64,000 nucleotides of DNA, taken from positions 24,029 through 88,028 of the forward strand of contig FLMG01003675.1 in assembly GCA_900088475.1 (NCBI GenBank), written 5' to 3'. Positions 1-10,153 of this stretch are shown one piece after another. Under the pieces are notes generated by a model. The model was not told where the DNA came from. It saw only the letters and a list, made by a program, of their open reading frames with translations, and searched no databases. This DNA comes from Hyphochytrium catenoides. Its lineage: Eukaryota > Sar > Hyphochytriomycetes > Hyphochytriales > Hyphochytriaceae. A program made the position numbers and the translations under genes. The stretch's first letter is position 1, and each line of letters begins with the position of its first letter.

Positions 1-516
1 GAGGAGCTGCTGGTGATGGTGATTGATCGCGCTCTTCATATTAGAACTGCCCACTACCCATGATAAGTCGCCGATGAGTTGTCTGTTTCTATAGTTCAGT
101 GAAGACTGGGAATAAAATGAGAGTTTCAGAGGCTGCGGTTTATAGTTCTGTGACGACTGGGAACAAAAGGAGAGTCTCAGCGGCTGTGGTTTGGGATGCA
201 TCTTAGAACAGATTGCTTTCCTTGCCTCTCACCAGAAAGCGAGTGAGTTTCAAGAACTTCAAGGCCATCAACACTAGTTGGGGTTTAGTTCCTAATCTGA
301 CCATGAGTCCCGGTGTGGTCCAAGACTAACTTAGATGAACAGCTTAGCAAATCACCTAAAAGGTGATCATAATTGCCCTGTGCACATTGCAGGGGCCACC
401 TTAGCAATGTCCGCAATCAGCACTATGCCCAAGCTGTTGTGACGGATAATGACCTTTATTTAGAGCCTACGCAGCTCCGCCGAGGCTTTATAGAAGACGT
501 TGACAGACACTGTGCA
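1..516. other. Gene-free window edge with a tandem repeat
   Basis: No reading frame here looks coding on either strand. Its only structure is a two-copy imperfect tandem repeat (entered separately). Part of the stretch should be the 3' flank of the minus-strand TMEM222-like gene. A gene lying mostly outside the window cannot be excluded. Confidence 0.4.
91..192. repeat. 51-bp imperfect tandem duplication, two copies
   Basis: Copies at 91-141 and 142-192 align without gaps and match at 44 of 51 positions. Both start ATAGTTC and end GGTTT. They lie outside any gene I can support and contain no obvious element signature. Confidence 0.8.
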
Positions 517-1415
517 TTAAGTCCACAGCCAGGCAAATAGTAGAAGCATATAAAGAATGACTGACGGTGCCCAGGTGTAGATGAAGCGACCGATGCTGAC
601 GTTGGAGCCGCAGAAAAATATCCAAAAAGCGAGAATCACCATGTTCCACTTGGCCCAACCTCCATACTTCATAAAGTCGAGGCTTGTTGCGACGTGCGAA
701 TGGCAGTTATCACAGCTGACAGCATCAGTTAATTGAAGGCCGTGAACGTCAACTAGGCAACAGCTTTCGAGATCAATAATGGGCCAATCAAACAAGGAGT
801 TGGGAGAGACTTTGGCGAATCACGGACAGACTAACCCACCGCCTCACTTCGGTGAACATTGGACGAAGAGTGATCCAACGGAGTATTTAAATTCAAAATG
901 TCACTTACCAAATATTGTGCATTCTCCCACAATAGATCTCTGAAGCCCGTCGCACTGCCTCATCCCAGGAATCTCCCTTCACCTTTGATGGATCGAGCTT
1001 GAGGTACCTGGACATAGAAGGTTGGTGCAGCAATTGCTAAGATAGGGCCTTAGCTCCGCTGGTACCTAGCCCACAAACCTCGTAGGTTTCCCAAACGCCA
1101 TGTCATCTTCTCCCACGATGTAAGGGCCAGCAAAGTCATAAATAATCCTTGAAGGATAGGTAGATTCGTGAGTCATCAAAATCCAGCGGATAGAGACACC
1201 CCGGTCCCTACTTACCCGCGACTATCAGCAATACCCATATGCCCTATAAAAGGTAACAGCCACGTAAGAGGTGGCAATGGCGTCCAAACAATGCAATACG
1301 GGAACCTGCTCTGAGGAACATCGATGGCCCTGGGCGCATCCAAACAATCGGCAGATGGTGGTTGAGATGCTGCAACGTCCTCCATGGGATCGTTCTGTAC
1401 CATCAATTCCAGCAT
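517..1415 (-). CDS. TMEM222: TMEM222-like membrane protein (DUF778)
   Basis: A four-exon model (1415-1216, 1147-1079, 1007-909, 715-517) encodes 188 residues, close to the length of animal TMEM222. The family blocks appear in order: FPYCIVWTPLP, WLLPFIGHMGIADSRG, YDFAGPYIVGEDDMAFGKPT, YLKLDP, and CCDNCHSHVATSL followed by a hydrophobic C-terminal half with two likely membrane segments. The IGHMG and CDNCHSH blocks are the best-conserved parts of the family. The role of the family is poorly known; it is an endomembrane protein in animals. I chose the ATG at 1415 because it is the first in-frame ATG of exon 1. An upstream coding exon is possible. Splice sites are GT-AG with matching phases at all junctions. 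Confidence 0.9.
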
Positions 1416-2316
1416 ACAGCATAGAATCTGGGTCAGACACAATCGCTGGCCGTGATTATTGCAGCTCGCGCTGTACCTTGAGACAAGTTAGCTCCCACGC
1501 GCCTGATGTCTCTGTGCGACGAGCCTCCATATCTGGGGCCGGTTAGATGATCACTGAGCCATTCTGGTATACCAATAGCCTACATCAAGCTTCGATATTC
1601 CCATTTCACAGCAGGCAAATCGCCCAATGACTCCACGCTAGGGCCACGAAAGCGCCCTCAACAACCGAATGAGGGCCTGTCTGGATAGAGTTTCACTCCT
1701 CCTCAGACGATATGCTTATTAGATCATTCCTTGCCCACTCCTTCCACCACCAAGAAGGTCAGCGTCAGAGGAAGCGTTCAAATCAGTTCCGATGCCAATG
1801 CCCTCCACTTTCTCTTCTTCCATCGAAGAACCGTCGTAATGTCTCGTTGTCAAAACGTATGTCTGAGTTTCTTATAAGGCGAGTGACAGCAAAATCTCAC
1901 CTTTTTGAGCTAACTTCTTTCTTCAGTTTCCAGGCGAGCGCTGAGTACGAGAGTACGAGTCTGCTGAGGAGTACGTACGACTACCTCCAATGTGTACAGC
2001 GTCAATTTCGGGTGTTTATATAGCCGTTAGCAGTCTTGGGAGATCAGAGTCACAGTGCAATGAATCGGCAGATCTCTGTCGAAATCTTTCTCCTTCATCA
2101 CACAGGTTGTCAAGGAGCTGCTCCTGCTATGCTGCTCCGCTATCACTCTTTGGAGCACGTGAATAGGCTGACAGGTTGTGAGCTTTGAAGCTTCAGAAGA
2201 CAGACTTGGCCATAGTGCAAATTAGCGCGGACGTGTTGTTACGTCAAGCCAGTCGTCAGAGTGTACCTCGATCCTTTCTTACTCGAGCGCCAAGTCTCTA
2301 CGTATCAAAAGGCACC
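1416..2316. other. Divergent intergenic region, TMEM222-like / USP14-like
   Basis: Start codons face away from each other here, so this should hold both promoters and 5' leaders. Open frames in it (for example 1712-2023) do not resemble any family and are probably chance. Confidence 0.5.
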
Positions 2317-4764
2317 ATGGTGCAGGTCAAAGTGAAGTGGACCAAGAACACCTACGATGTTGAGGTTGATCCTTCTGAATCAGTAAATACCTTCAAGGCC
2401 CAGCTGTTTGCGCTCACTGGTAAAGCGCAACGTGCTCTGGTGGCTTAGATCGTCCTCGCGTTATCTGACAAATCTACGTCACTTATTCATCTTGCAGGGG
2501 TTCCTGTAGACCGTCAAAAGCTGATGTCGAAACATTGGAAGGGCATGCTGAAAGATGATGCAAATATGGGTTCATTAGGCCTAAAGGATGGCTCTCAGAT
2601 AATGCTGATGGGCTCCGCAGAAGTGGTTGTTGCCCCTGAAAAGAAAGCAGTAAGTCAAAAGGAGGATTACTTTTGTCTGTAAAGCTTTCCCAAAGTCTTA
2701 ACCGCTCGTGTGCCAGGTCTTCGTCGAGGACCTTCCTCAGGCGGAGATTGCCAAGTCAGGCCACGAGCTTCCTGCAGGACTGAATAACCTTGGGAATACT
2801 TGCTACATGAATGCGACCTTGGAGGTCTGTCTGCCTGCGAGTGTTCGCCCCCTTCTCCGCATTTCTGAACTGATCGCTCTTGTAGTGTCTACGTAATATC
2901 CCCGAGCTGCGCACGGGCCTTGCCAGTTTGAAGAGTTCCTATACCTCTGACACTGACAACAACCTTACGATTGCGCTGCGCGACACGATGAAACAACTAG
3001 ACTCAAGCATTGATAGCGTCTCTCCAGTTATGTTCCTAGAGGTAACAACCAAGACTAGTGCCTTTAATCTCGCTTCTTCTGAGAACGCCTTATCGCACCC
3101 TCCGCGAAGACCTTGCGGCAGGCATATCCGCAGTTTGCACAAACGGGACGCGGTGGATACATGCAGCAGGTAATGCAATCAACCCATGAAACGTAGATAC
3201 GATGCCTTTCCCTCAAGTATTTTTGCCACAGGACAGTGATGAGTTTCTCCAGGTGTTGTTGACTACATTGTCAAGGAAACTCGTACAGCCCGTGGGTATG
3301 GAAGACCTGCAAAATGCTTCCAGCTTAGTAGATGCGCTTTTTGGCATGGAGCTGAAGGAGACGTAAGCTCGTCAAGTTTGACGCTCCAATTGCTTTGAGA
3401 CGCTCACTGTTACCCAATCCACGAATAGGTACAAGTGCACGGAAACAGACGCCGAGCCCGTTGTTGCTCGGCCTGCTCACACTTTTAAGCTCGTCTGCAA
3501 TATTAGCAACGAGACCAATCATTTGTCCGAAGGTATTATAGCTGTGGGGTCCTTCTTGAGCAAGCCTACTGACATCCTCCGCAAGGTATTCGACTGAATC
3601 TTGTGGGGACTGTTGAGAAGAGGTCAGATGTTCTTGGCAGAGATGCTGTGTGGGAGAAGACATCTCGCATCAACAGGTAAAGCTAGGGAATTGACGAAAC
3701 CGTTAATTTAATCTCTAACCAGGCGGGTTCCACGCGTCTATAGGTTGCCGCGGTACATCTGTGTGCAGTTCCTTCGTTTCTTCTGGAAGCCCACCCCAGA
3801 TTCTAGAGACCATGCTGGCGTCAAATGCAAAATGCTTCGGGTAAGGGCTCATTAGGTGGCTATTCCGCTTTATCCATGGGTCTCACGGTTTTCTTCAGCC
3901 CATTACCTTCCCTCTCGTCCTCGACACTTTTGAGTTCTGCTCCGACGAGCTCCAGAGTGTCCTCAAAGTACCAAGAGACAAGTAGGTTATCGAATTTTTT
4001 GTAGATGGGAGGCGATAGATGCCAAGTGCTTACTCTGTCCTGTCAGACACGCTCAGGATATGCTAAATGAGTTCAAGAACAAGGACGGCGTGGAGGAAAC
4101 GAAGGTAAGGAGAAACTACGCATTCGTGCTTAAGAGCAAAAGAACGGACACATACATGTGAATGTACAGGGAGAGGACGAGACGATGGCTGACGTAGACT
4201 CAGAAGAAAAGGCGGCTTTAGAAGCAGCCAAAGCCCTATCAGTAACGGGTCGGACAGCGGGGCCAGGTCTGCCAGCTGATTTTAAGGTAAAACATCCTTT
4301 GTAAGGCCAAAATTTAGCATTGGCCTGACTAATGGGTGTTTCCCTAACAGGGCTACTATGAGTTGTTTTCTCTCGTAACCCATAAAGGCAGATCTGCAGA
4401 TTCCGGACACTACATGGGCTGGGTTAGACAGAAAGGAGGTCAGGAATCGTTCTCTTCAATCTAGCTTAAACTGGATTATTGCACTAACGGTTCAGTGCCT
4501 CTACTGTCAATGCAGACGACTGGCTTTGTTTTGACGATGATCAGGTCTCAGCGTGTAAGTCAGAGGACATCCTGAACCTGAAGGGCGGAGGTGAGAATGA
4601 ACGATTATCCGACCATAGTGTCATTAATTACGGACTGACTCTTCCGCCTTTCGCTGCTCCTCTCTCCGACCGTGGCATACTTCCTCTACGTCCACTCATT
4701 GCCGCCTACTCTTTTAGGCGACTGGCACATGAGCTACCTAGCCTTCTACCGGTACAAGGATTAG
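2317..4764 (+). CDS. USP14: Proteasome-associated ubiquitin-specific protease, USP14/Ubp6 type
   Basis: Fifteen exons (2317-2419, 2498-2649, 2717-2824, 2886-3041, 3110-3169, 3232-3362, 3429-3532, 3586-3676, 3723-3840, 3899-3981, 4047-4104, 4170-4286, 4351-4438, 4516-4590, 4718-4764) join into 496 residues, almost the length of human USP14. Residues about 1-75 form a ubiquitin-like domain. The catalytic cysteine lies in LNNLGNTCYMNA (about residue 114). The histidine box is SGHYMGWV (about 447), and the acidic partner is in DDWLCFDDDQV. The C-terminus GGGDWHMSYLAFYRYKD also matches the family. The enzyme trims ubiquitin from substrates docked at the proteasome, with the UBL domain contacting the 19S base. 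The ATG at 2317 directly opens the UBL domain. Confidence 0.95.
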
Positions 4765-5894
4765 ACTGACAGCATCCCGTAATACGATTGTATTTCGTAA
4801 GGTTAATCGTAAGCCTATCATCATCTTGAGTATCTTGGGTTTCTTCATCTTCCCTTGGACTCTTCTTTCCTAATCAAGGGCGTGGCCGCATTCCCCTTGT
4901 CGGTTGCACGGGGAGCACACGCTTCCACCCTTCCGCTTCGTCTACCAGATGACCCTCCCAGATCGATCTGTTGGTTCTTTGAGGGTAAAAGAAGTAGATG
5001 ATCCTGAAGATCCGTTCGGCTTGATTACGAGGAGCGCAACGCGTTACTGCTGGCTGGTCCTTAGCTATGATCACCTGCCTTGAAGCTCTTGACACGATAC
5101 AATGAAGACGGAGGAAATCTAGATGTCTGATCATCCCTTATGACAGCACGGATACGTTTAGGATAGAATGATTGCGGGGCAAGCTTCAGAAAGCCATCTT
5201 CATTACACCTGCAGTCCTACCTTTGTCTCTGACGGCGTATTGTGGCGGACAGAACAGTCTTTACTGGGACATTGCAAGCAATACCAAAAGCCCTGTATCA
5301 CTAGACTTGCATCCCAACATAGTCTGTTTTGGTACCAGCTCCAGATTTTGTCGCTTTAAACCCCTTATGAAACATTTGGGTATAAATAGAGAGAGGAGGG
5401 AAGTGGAGATGGGAGAAGGAGAGAACAGACAGAGGGAGAGCGATATAGTGCAGAACACCCGTCATAGAAGAGCGGCGAGATATGGTGATAAGAAGGCGGC
5501 GGGAGAGAAAGAGCCATCGCTTTTCAGTGGGTCGCTTCTGACACTCTTCACTCATATCTCTTACACTCTCTATTTCATTCAAGATTTGGAAAATTGGTTA
5601 TTCTTTAGAATCTCCTCCATAATCTGTCTGGAGGCCGCCCTTGCCGTCCTTGCTATATGCACTTCTGAGCGTGAGCCGTGTTATCGTGCTCTGTCATGCG
5701 TGCTGACAAGCAGAAAAAGCGTTGACGACACAGCAGCAGTGGATAGAGGGTAGCTCAGTGAAGAGGAAGTACCACGCGGTGAATGGCTGCCGAGGAGAGG
5801 AAGGCAGAATCCTCGGGACGTTGTACCTGAAGTTGACAAGGAAAAGGTTGGCTTTGTTGCTAGAAGCAGAGGGGAGGGTCGGCCCAGTGCGAGG
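4765..5894. other. Unassigned region with purine-rich tract
   Basis: It holds the 3' flank of the USP14-like gene and a GA-rich stretch at about 5385-5475. A frame from 5172 to 5753 stays open for 193 codons but matches nothing I know, and its middle is simple purine-rich sequence. The frame that runs into the next gene is open from about 5751, just after a possible acceptor AG, so that gene may have upstream coding exons here. Confidence 0.35.
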
Positions 5895-7933
5895 ATGGAG
5901 TCCAGAAGCAATTCAGCAGAGACTGGCCTTGGGTCCGTGAAGCCGGCCGCGGAAGAGGAGTATATGCCCATGACCCCCGCCTCCAGTGAGTCTTCTGCTA
6001 GCACCTCTTCTGACGCGATGACGCAGCTTCTCGCTTCAGGGTACTCCTCAGACCGCCTCCTCCCAAATGTCCCACGTCTGATGTTTGGTACTCTTCTTGG
6101 CTCCTTGCCCTCATACGTCAAATGACACTAGTTTTTCCTTTCCGTGACTGAGGTCACTTTGACCGTCTTCAAGTTCGTTCTGCCTCTGCACGCGCCTAAA
6201 TCAGCGAACCTGACCCTTACTTAATGAAGCCAAAGGCCCGGGTCTTTACACCCCCTCTTATGAGGAAGATCTAGAGGTGAAGGAAGGGGATGAAGCGCTT
6301 ATGAAGAAGGCCAAGTCGGCTCCTAGGACAGCTGTGCCTACTGAGTCGGCTCCGAGGACAGCTGTGCCTACTGAGTCGGCTCCAGCTATCCCCGAAGTTA
6401 CGACAAATCCTGGAGTGGTAAGGAGTGAGGAGAATTGACGAGACAGCGGAGCCAAAGCTCACAAATGTTTGGACAGCATGCCTTCAAGGGACCGGATCGC
6501 TCCGGGAAGGTTCAAGTACTTCACAGCATACGAAGCATTGACTCCGCCAGTAGAAAGCCCAGGTCAGGCGACTCCTTAGCTCTCCCTTTCTAGCTTCTCC
6601 TCTGATTCTCATAGAAGCCCCTACTCCCTTGCTGCTATAAAATCTGGACGTTTTGGATGATTCTATATGGCCTACCCGGCACTTGCTCACGATCCCTGTG
6701 AAGGTTTCATTCAACACCAATGGAACAGCCGCCGGATAGGAAGTCTTCACGATCAGGAGAAGGCAGGGAGTCTCCCAGGTCGAGTGCCTCGCTTGTTACC
6801 GGACGCATGTTTTCTGCGGGAAAGTTCCTCGGCACTAAGGTGAGCGGGGGCCCAGGGTTTGCCGTCACGCTGTACAATGAATAATGCGGACTTGCCTCGA
6901 AGTCCAAAGCATGGTTTTATCCTTTTGACTCCCTTAGTGTCAGGGGTGGCAGCCCATTGCTTCTAGAAGCCTCATCAGAATATGATGTCTCCAACTATCG
7001 TCAACCATGTATTTTCTCCGAGTGGACGGCGCCGTATTCTGACCGGTCTTAGTTTGCCTACTTCTTTCTCTAGTCTCTACTTCTTTTCTTTCTCTGGTCT
7101 CTGCGATCTGTTCTCATGACTAACAGTTTATTTTCACTGTATGTCTCCTCACATTGCTCAGCTCTTCAACGTGACGTCGGCTGCAGCTCACAGCCTAGGG
7201 TTGACAGAAGAGAAGGTTAATGAAGGGACCTTCTGCGATGGCTGCGGGATGATGCCCATTCTGGGAAGTGTTTGGGAATGTACACGCTGCGAAAAGTTCT
7301 TTCTCTGCAACAACTGTTATGAAAGAGGAAGGCATGGCTTTGAGAATGACAAAGAGATGATGGAAAAGCAACGTCACTATGCCATGGAGGAGCTGAAGTA
7401 CAAGTATAGGGCTCTGCCACAACGGCTTATAGAGATACTGATGATAGATGTCTGCAAGGACAGTCCAGACAAATTCCAATACTTGGTAAGAAAGCAAGTC
7501 ACATCGAAATGTCTGAAATGATTGCAAAGCGCGTAAGAGAGGGTTAGCCCTGTACACCATACCTTGGCAGCGAAGACCCTAACATCTGCGGCTGCGGCTG
7601 TAGGGCAATTGGGTTGGCTCTCTCGTGTCAGGGAGGCCGGTAAAGACCTTGCAAGTCCGGGGAGTGGAGATTCCTCGGTTGTCGCCAGACATTAGACAAG
7701 AGATGGTCCAGCTGCTAATGCCGATAGTAACAGTTAGAGAGGATATTGAAGTCTTTTTCGAGTGGCAGACCGAGGTAAGGGGAAGGAGGAAGCACTTGTC
7801 TCTTTCTTTCGCTCTAATTCCTGTCCACTCGGACTTTGCCATGGCCTTTGCCGCCACTGACTCTATTACGGAGCTTATGAAACTCCTCCATCTTCAATTG
7901 ACCTACTCACAGTCAAATCTATCGCCGACGTAG
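5895..7933 (+). CDS. ZZ-type zinc finger protein with low-complexity N-terminus
   Basis: My model joins 5895-6087, 6230-6417, 6477-6562, 6740-6839, 6967-7008, 7162-7485, 7576-7639, 7689-7774 and 7913-7933 (about 367 residues, phases consistent). The N-terminal half is Ser/Pro-rich and carries two and a bit copies of SAPRTAVPTE. The core is a ZZ finger, CDGCGMMPILGSVWECTRC, followed by FFLCNNCYERGRHG, giving the C-x2-C...C-x2-C...C-x2-C pattern of ZZ domains, which often bind histone tails or N-degrons. The C-terminal part is helical and charged. No second known domain is visible, so the function is open. Exon 6967-7008 and the last exon are the weakest parts; the alternative last exon 7874-7933 gives the same stop. 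The start may lie upstream of 5895. The intron at 7640-7688 is only 49 nt. Confidence 0.65.
6316..6384 (+). repeat. 30-bp coding repeat, 2.3 copies (SAPRTAVPTE)
   Basis: Copies at 6316-6345 and 6346-6375 are almost identical and a partial third follows. They encode the ten-residue unit SAPRTAVPTE inside the ZZ-finger gene. Near identity at the DNA level suggests a recent expansion. Confidence 0.85.
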
Positions 7934-8243
7934 GAAGAGAATCAGACGGACTTGTTGCGCATTTGGGTCTCAGATAGAAAGACCAAAACCAGCTCGCCTT
8001 TCGATCCCATGAGACCATCGGTTCTCCCCAAAAAGAGCTGAGGATCTCTTATTAACTCCCGCTCCATTTCTGTATATAAAGCCCGGGTATCCAGGGCCAC
8101 CAAGGTGGCCCCTAATAACAACTGAAGAGATCCAGCTGCATAGAGCTAGTGTGTGGACGTACAAAGGGCCTCGATCATTTGCAAATCAGCATTACATATT
8201 TAAGTTAAATAATAGGCGCCGGCGGCGCCACAGCAGTCTCTAC
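7934..8243. other. Convergent intergenic region
   Basis: This is the 3' flank shared by the ZZ-finger gene (+) and the BioF gene (-). No coding signal is visible. Confidence 0.5.
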
Positions 8244-10153
8244 TTAGAGTGCTGCCGCTGTGTCCTCTGATGGGCAGGCCGCTAGTGTCCTGCGTAGAGC
8301 TATGCCGAAGTCTTGAATATCTTCCTTTGTATTGTGAGCATGGATTATAATGCGAAGCCTCTCCTCGCCTTTGGGCACCGTGGGACTCCTTATGGCCTTA
8401 ACTAGAAACCCTTCCTTTTGTAGCATCGATGCTACGGCTATAACGCGGTGGTTGCCTGGTACAACAAGCCCCTGAATGGGTGAGTCGCTATCCAATAAGC
8501 GCACACTGCCCTGGAGAAGATTCTTGCATTCTTCTTTGACGATTGAGCGAAAGAAACGAGTCATCGCCGTTAGGTGCTCTCTGGCGTCTATTGCCTCTTG
8601 CTCTTGACAGGCAATGTGCAACATCTTAATGGTCCCAATCATATCTAGTGGCAGAGCTGTTGTGTAGATGAAAGGCCTAGCATAGTTTATCAGGTACTGC
8701 TTCAAGGTATTGCTACAGCAAACAACCGCTCCGTGATACCCCATCGCCTTGCCGAAGGTGTAGACGGTGCAAAGAATTCTGTCTTGCAGCCGAAGTGCGT
8801 ATGTTAGTCCTCTTCCTCCAGGGTATGAGCCTTGCAAGCGAAGACAGAGAAGGAGTAGTCAGCAGATTTCAAAGCAACATGGGTGGCCCTTCCTGGCACA
8901 TGCCAGCGCCTGAAATACAATGGTTGTTACCGGTAGTGTGCGCCTCATCGACGATAAGGTTTGCCCCGTATCGTTCACAAAGATTGGTTAGGTCTTCCAA
9001 AGGCGCGTAATCGCCGTCCATGGAGTAGAGAGACTCCACGGCGACAATGATATTCCTAGGATTGCCACTGGAAGTTGAGATGTGCTCCTTGAACTTCTGC
9101 TCTAGATCCTAAAGACTCCGGCTTCATGTTAGCTGCAGCCACAAAAGATGCTTTGTCTCATTGGGGCGTTTGGAGTGCTGAAGCTGAAGGGAATTATGGA
9201 GGCTGGCGGAAGAAGGGAAGACAATGCCAGAGGCAAGTAGAGAGAGATCAAAGAGAGCGGATGTGATATTATGACATAGAGATGCGGATCGAGACAAGAG
9301 AAACCAGAGAGAGAGAGAGAATAAGAGAGTGCGACGGGAGAGAGAAAGATAGAGTGAGAGGTTACCTCCAGGTCATTGTGTATGAACTCTATGCACTTAG
9401 CTCTCGTTATTTTCATCCCTTCCCGAAGGGAATTGTGGTCCAGACTGTCATAGAACAAAATGTCTCCTTTCTGCGGCACATAAGCTACGAGGCTAAGGTT
9501 CAGCAGGTAGCCAGAACCAAAGAGCAGGGCCGCCTCGCTAAAAGGTTGGAACAGACATCAGGTCGTGGCGTAGGGCTAAGGGAGACGGAAGGTACTTAGT
9601 ACCAAGCTATGATAAAGTCATACCTTCCGTAGTATTCGGCTAAATAGTGCTCCACCTCTTCAGCATATGCGCTGTTACCTGTGAGCACCCGCGACCCTGT
9701 AGCTCCCAAAGATTGCGTCTCTGGAGCCCTCAGTAGGCGCTCTCTCTCGTCTCTAACCTAAACCACAGACAATCAGTGACAAATCGGTTACTTGACGAAG
9801 AGAGAGTTACTTGGCTAAGATAGAAGGGCATTTTGGAACACGGAAATCGGCGAGGCAAGAGACGCACAAGTTTTCCATACCACGCGAGATGAGGATGTCT
9901 CACCTTCTTGTGGACAACAGGGCTCCTTGCGAACCCAAGGTAGTCATTGCTACGGATATCAAGACAGACGTCAACATTGGGGATGATGCGAAGCTTTGAC
10001 AGCGTATGAGTCGAACGATGTGGCGCTGGCACTATACCTGCAGAAGTCGATTACATTCTTATCAGCCAGGGCGCTGGGAAGCACTCTGAGTCCGCCTGAG
10101 TCTTCTCTTCGCTTTAGACACTCCTCAAGGTCTGAGAGAAGAGAAGACCTCAT
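8244..10153 (-). CDS. bioF: 8-amino-7-oxononanoate synthase (BioF-like, PLP enzyme)
   Basis: Six exons (10153-10038, 9949-9904, 9757-9624, 9537-9366, 9108-8931, 8830-8244) give 410 residues, slightly longer than bacterial BioF. Landmarks of the alpha-oxoamine synthase fold follow in order: NVIDFCSNDYLGF, LGATGSRVLTGN, FYDSLDHNSLREG, SLYSMDGDYAPLEDL, LIVDEAHTTG with the PLP-contacting Asp and His, TFGKAMGYHG with the Schiff-base lysine (about 243), and IRSPTVPKGEERLRI. The enzyme condenses pimeloyl thioester with alanine to make the biotin precursor KAPA. The IRSPTVPKG segment favours BioF over serine palmitoyltransferase or 5-aminolevulinate synthase, though a related oxoamine synthase is possible. 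The C-terminus ends TAAAL, so no clear SKL-type peroxisomal signal is present, and the N-terminus shows no long targeting extension. Confidence 0.9.
9302..9334. repeat. GA-dinucleotide tract in a BioF intron
   Basis: The short run of GA repeats (core 9306-9320) lies in the longest intron of the BioF gene, between exons 9537-9366 and 9108-8931. Read on the gene's strand it is a polypyrimidine tract. Confidence 0.7.

Noticed and set aside
5172-5753. A 193-codon open frame after the USP14-like gene
   Set aside because: The middle is simple purine-rich sequence, no motif is recognisable and splice-compatible neighbours were not found. Kept only as an unassigned region.
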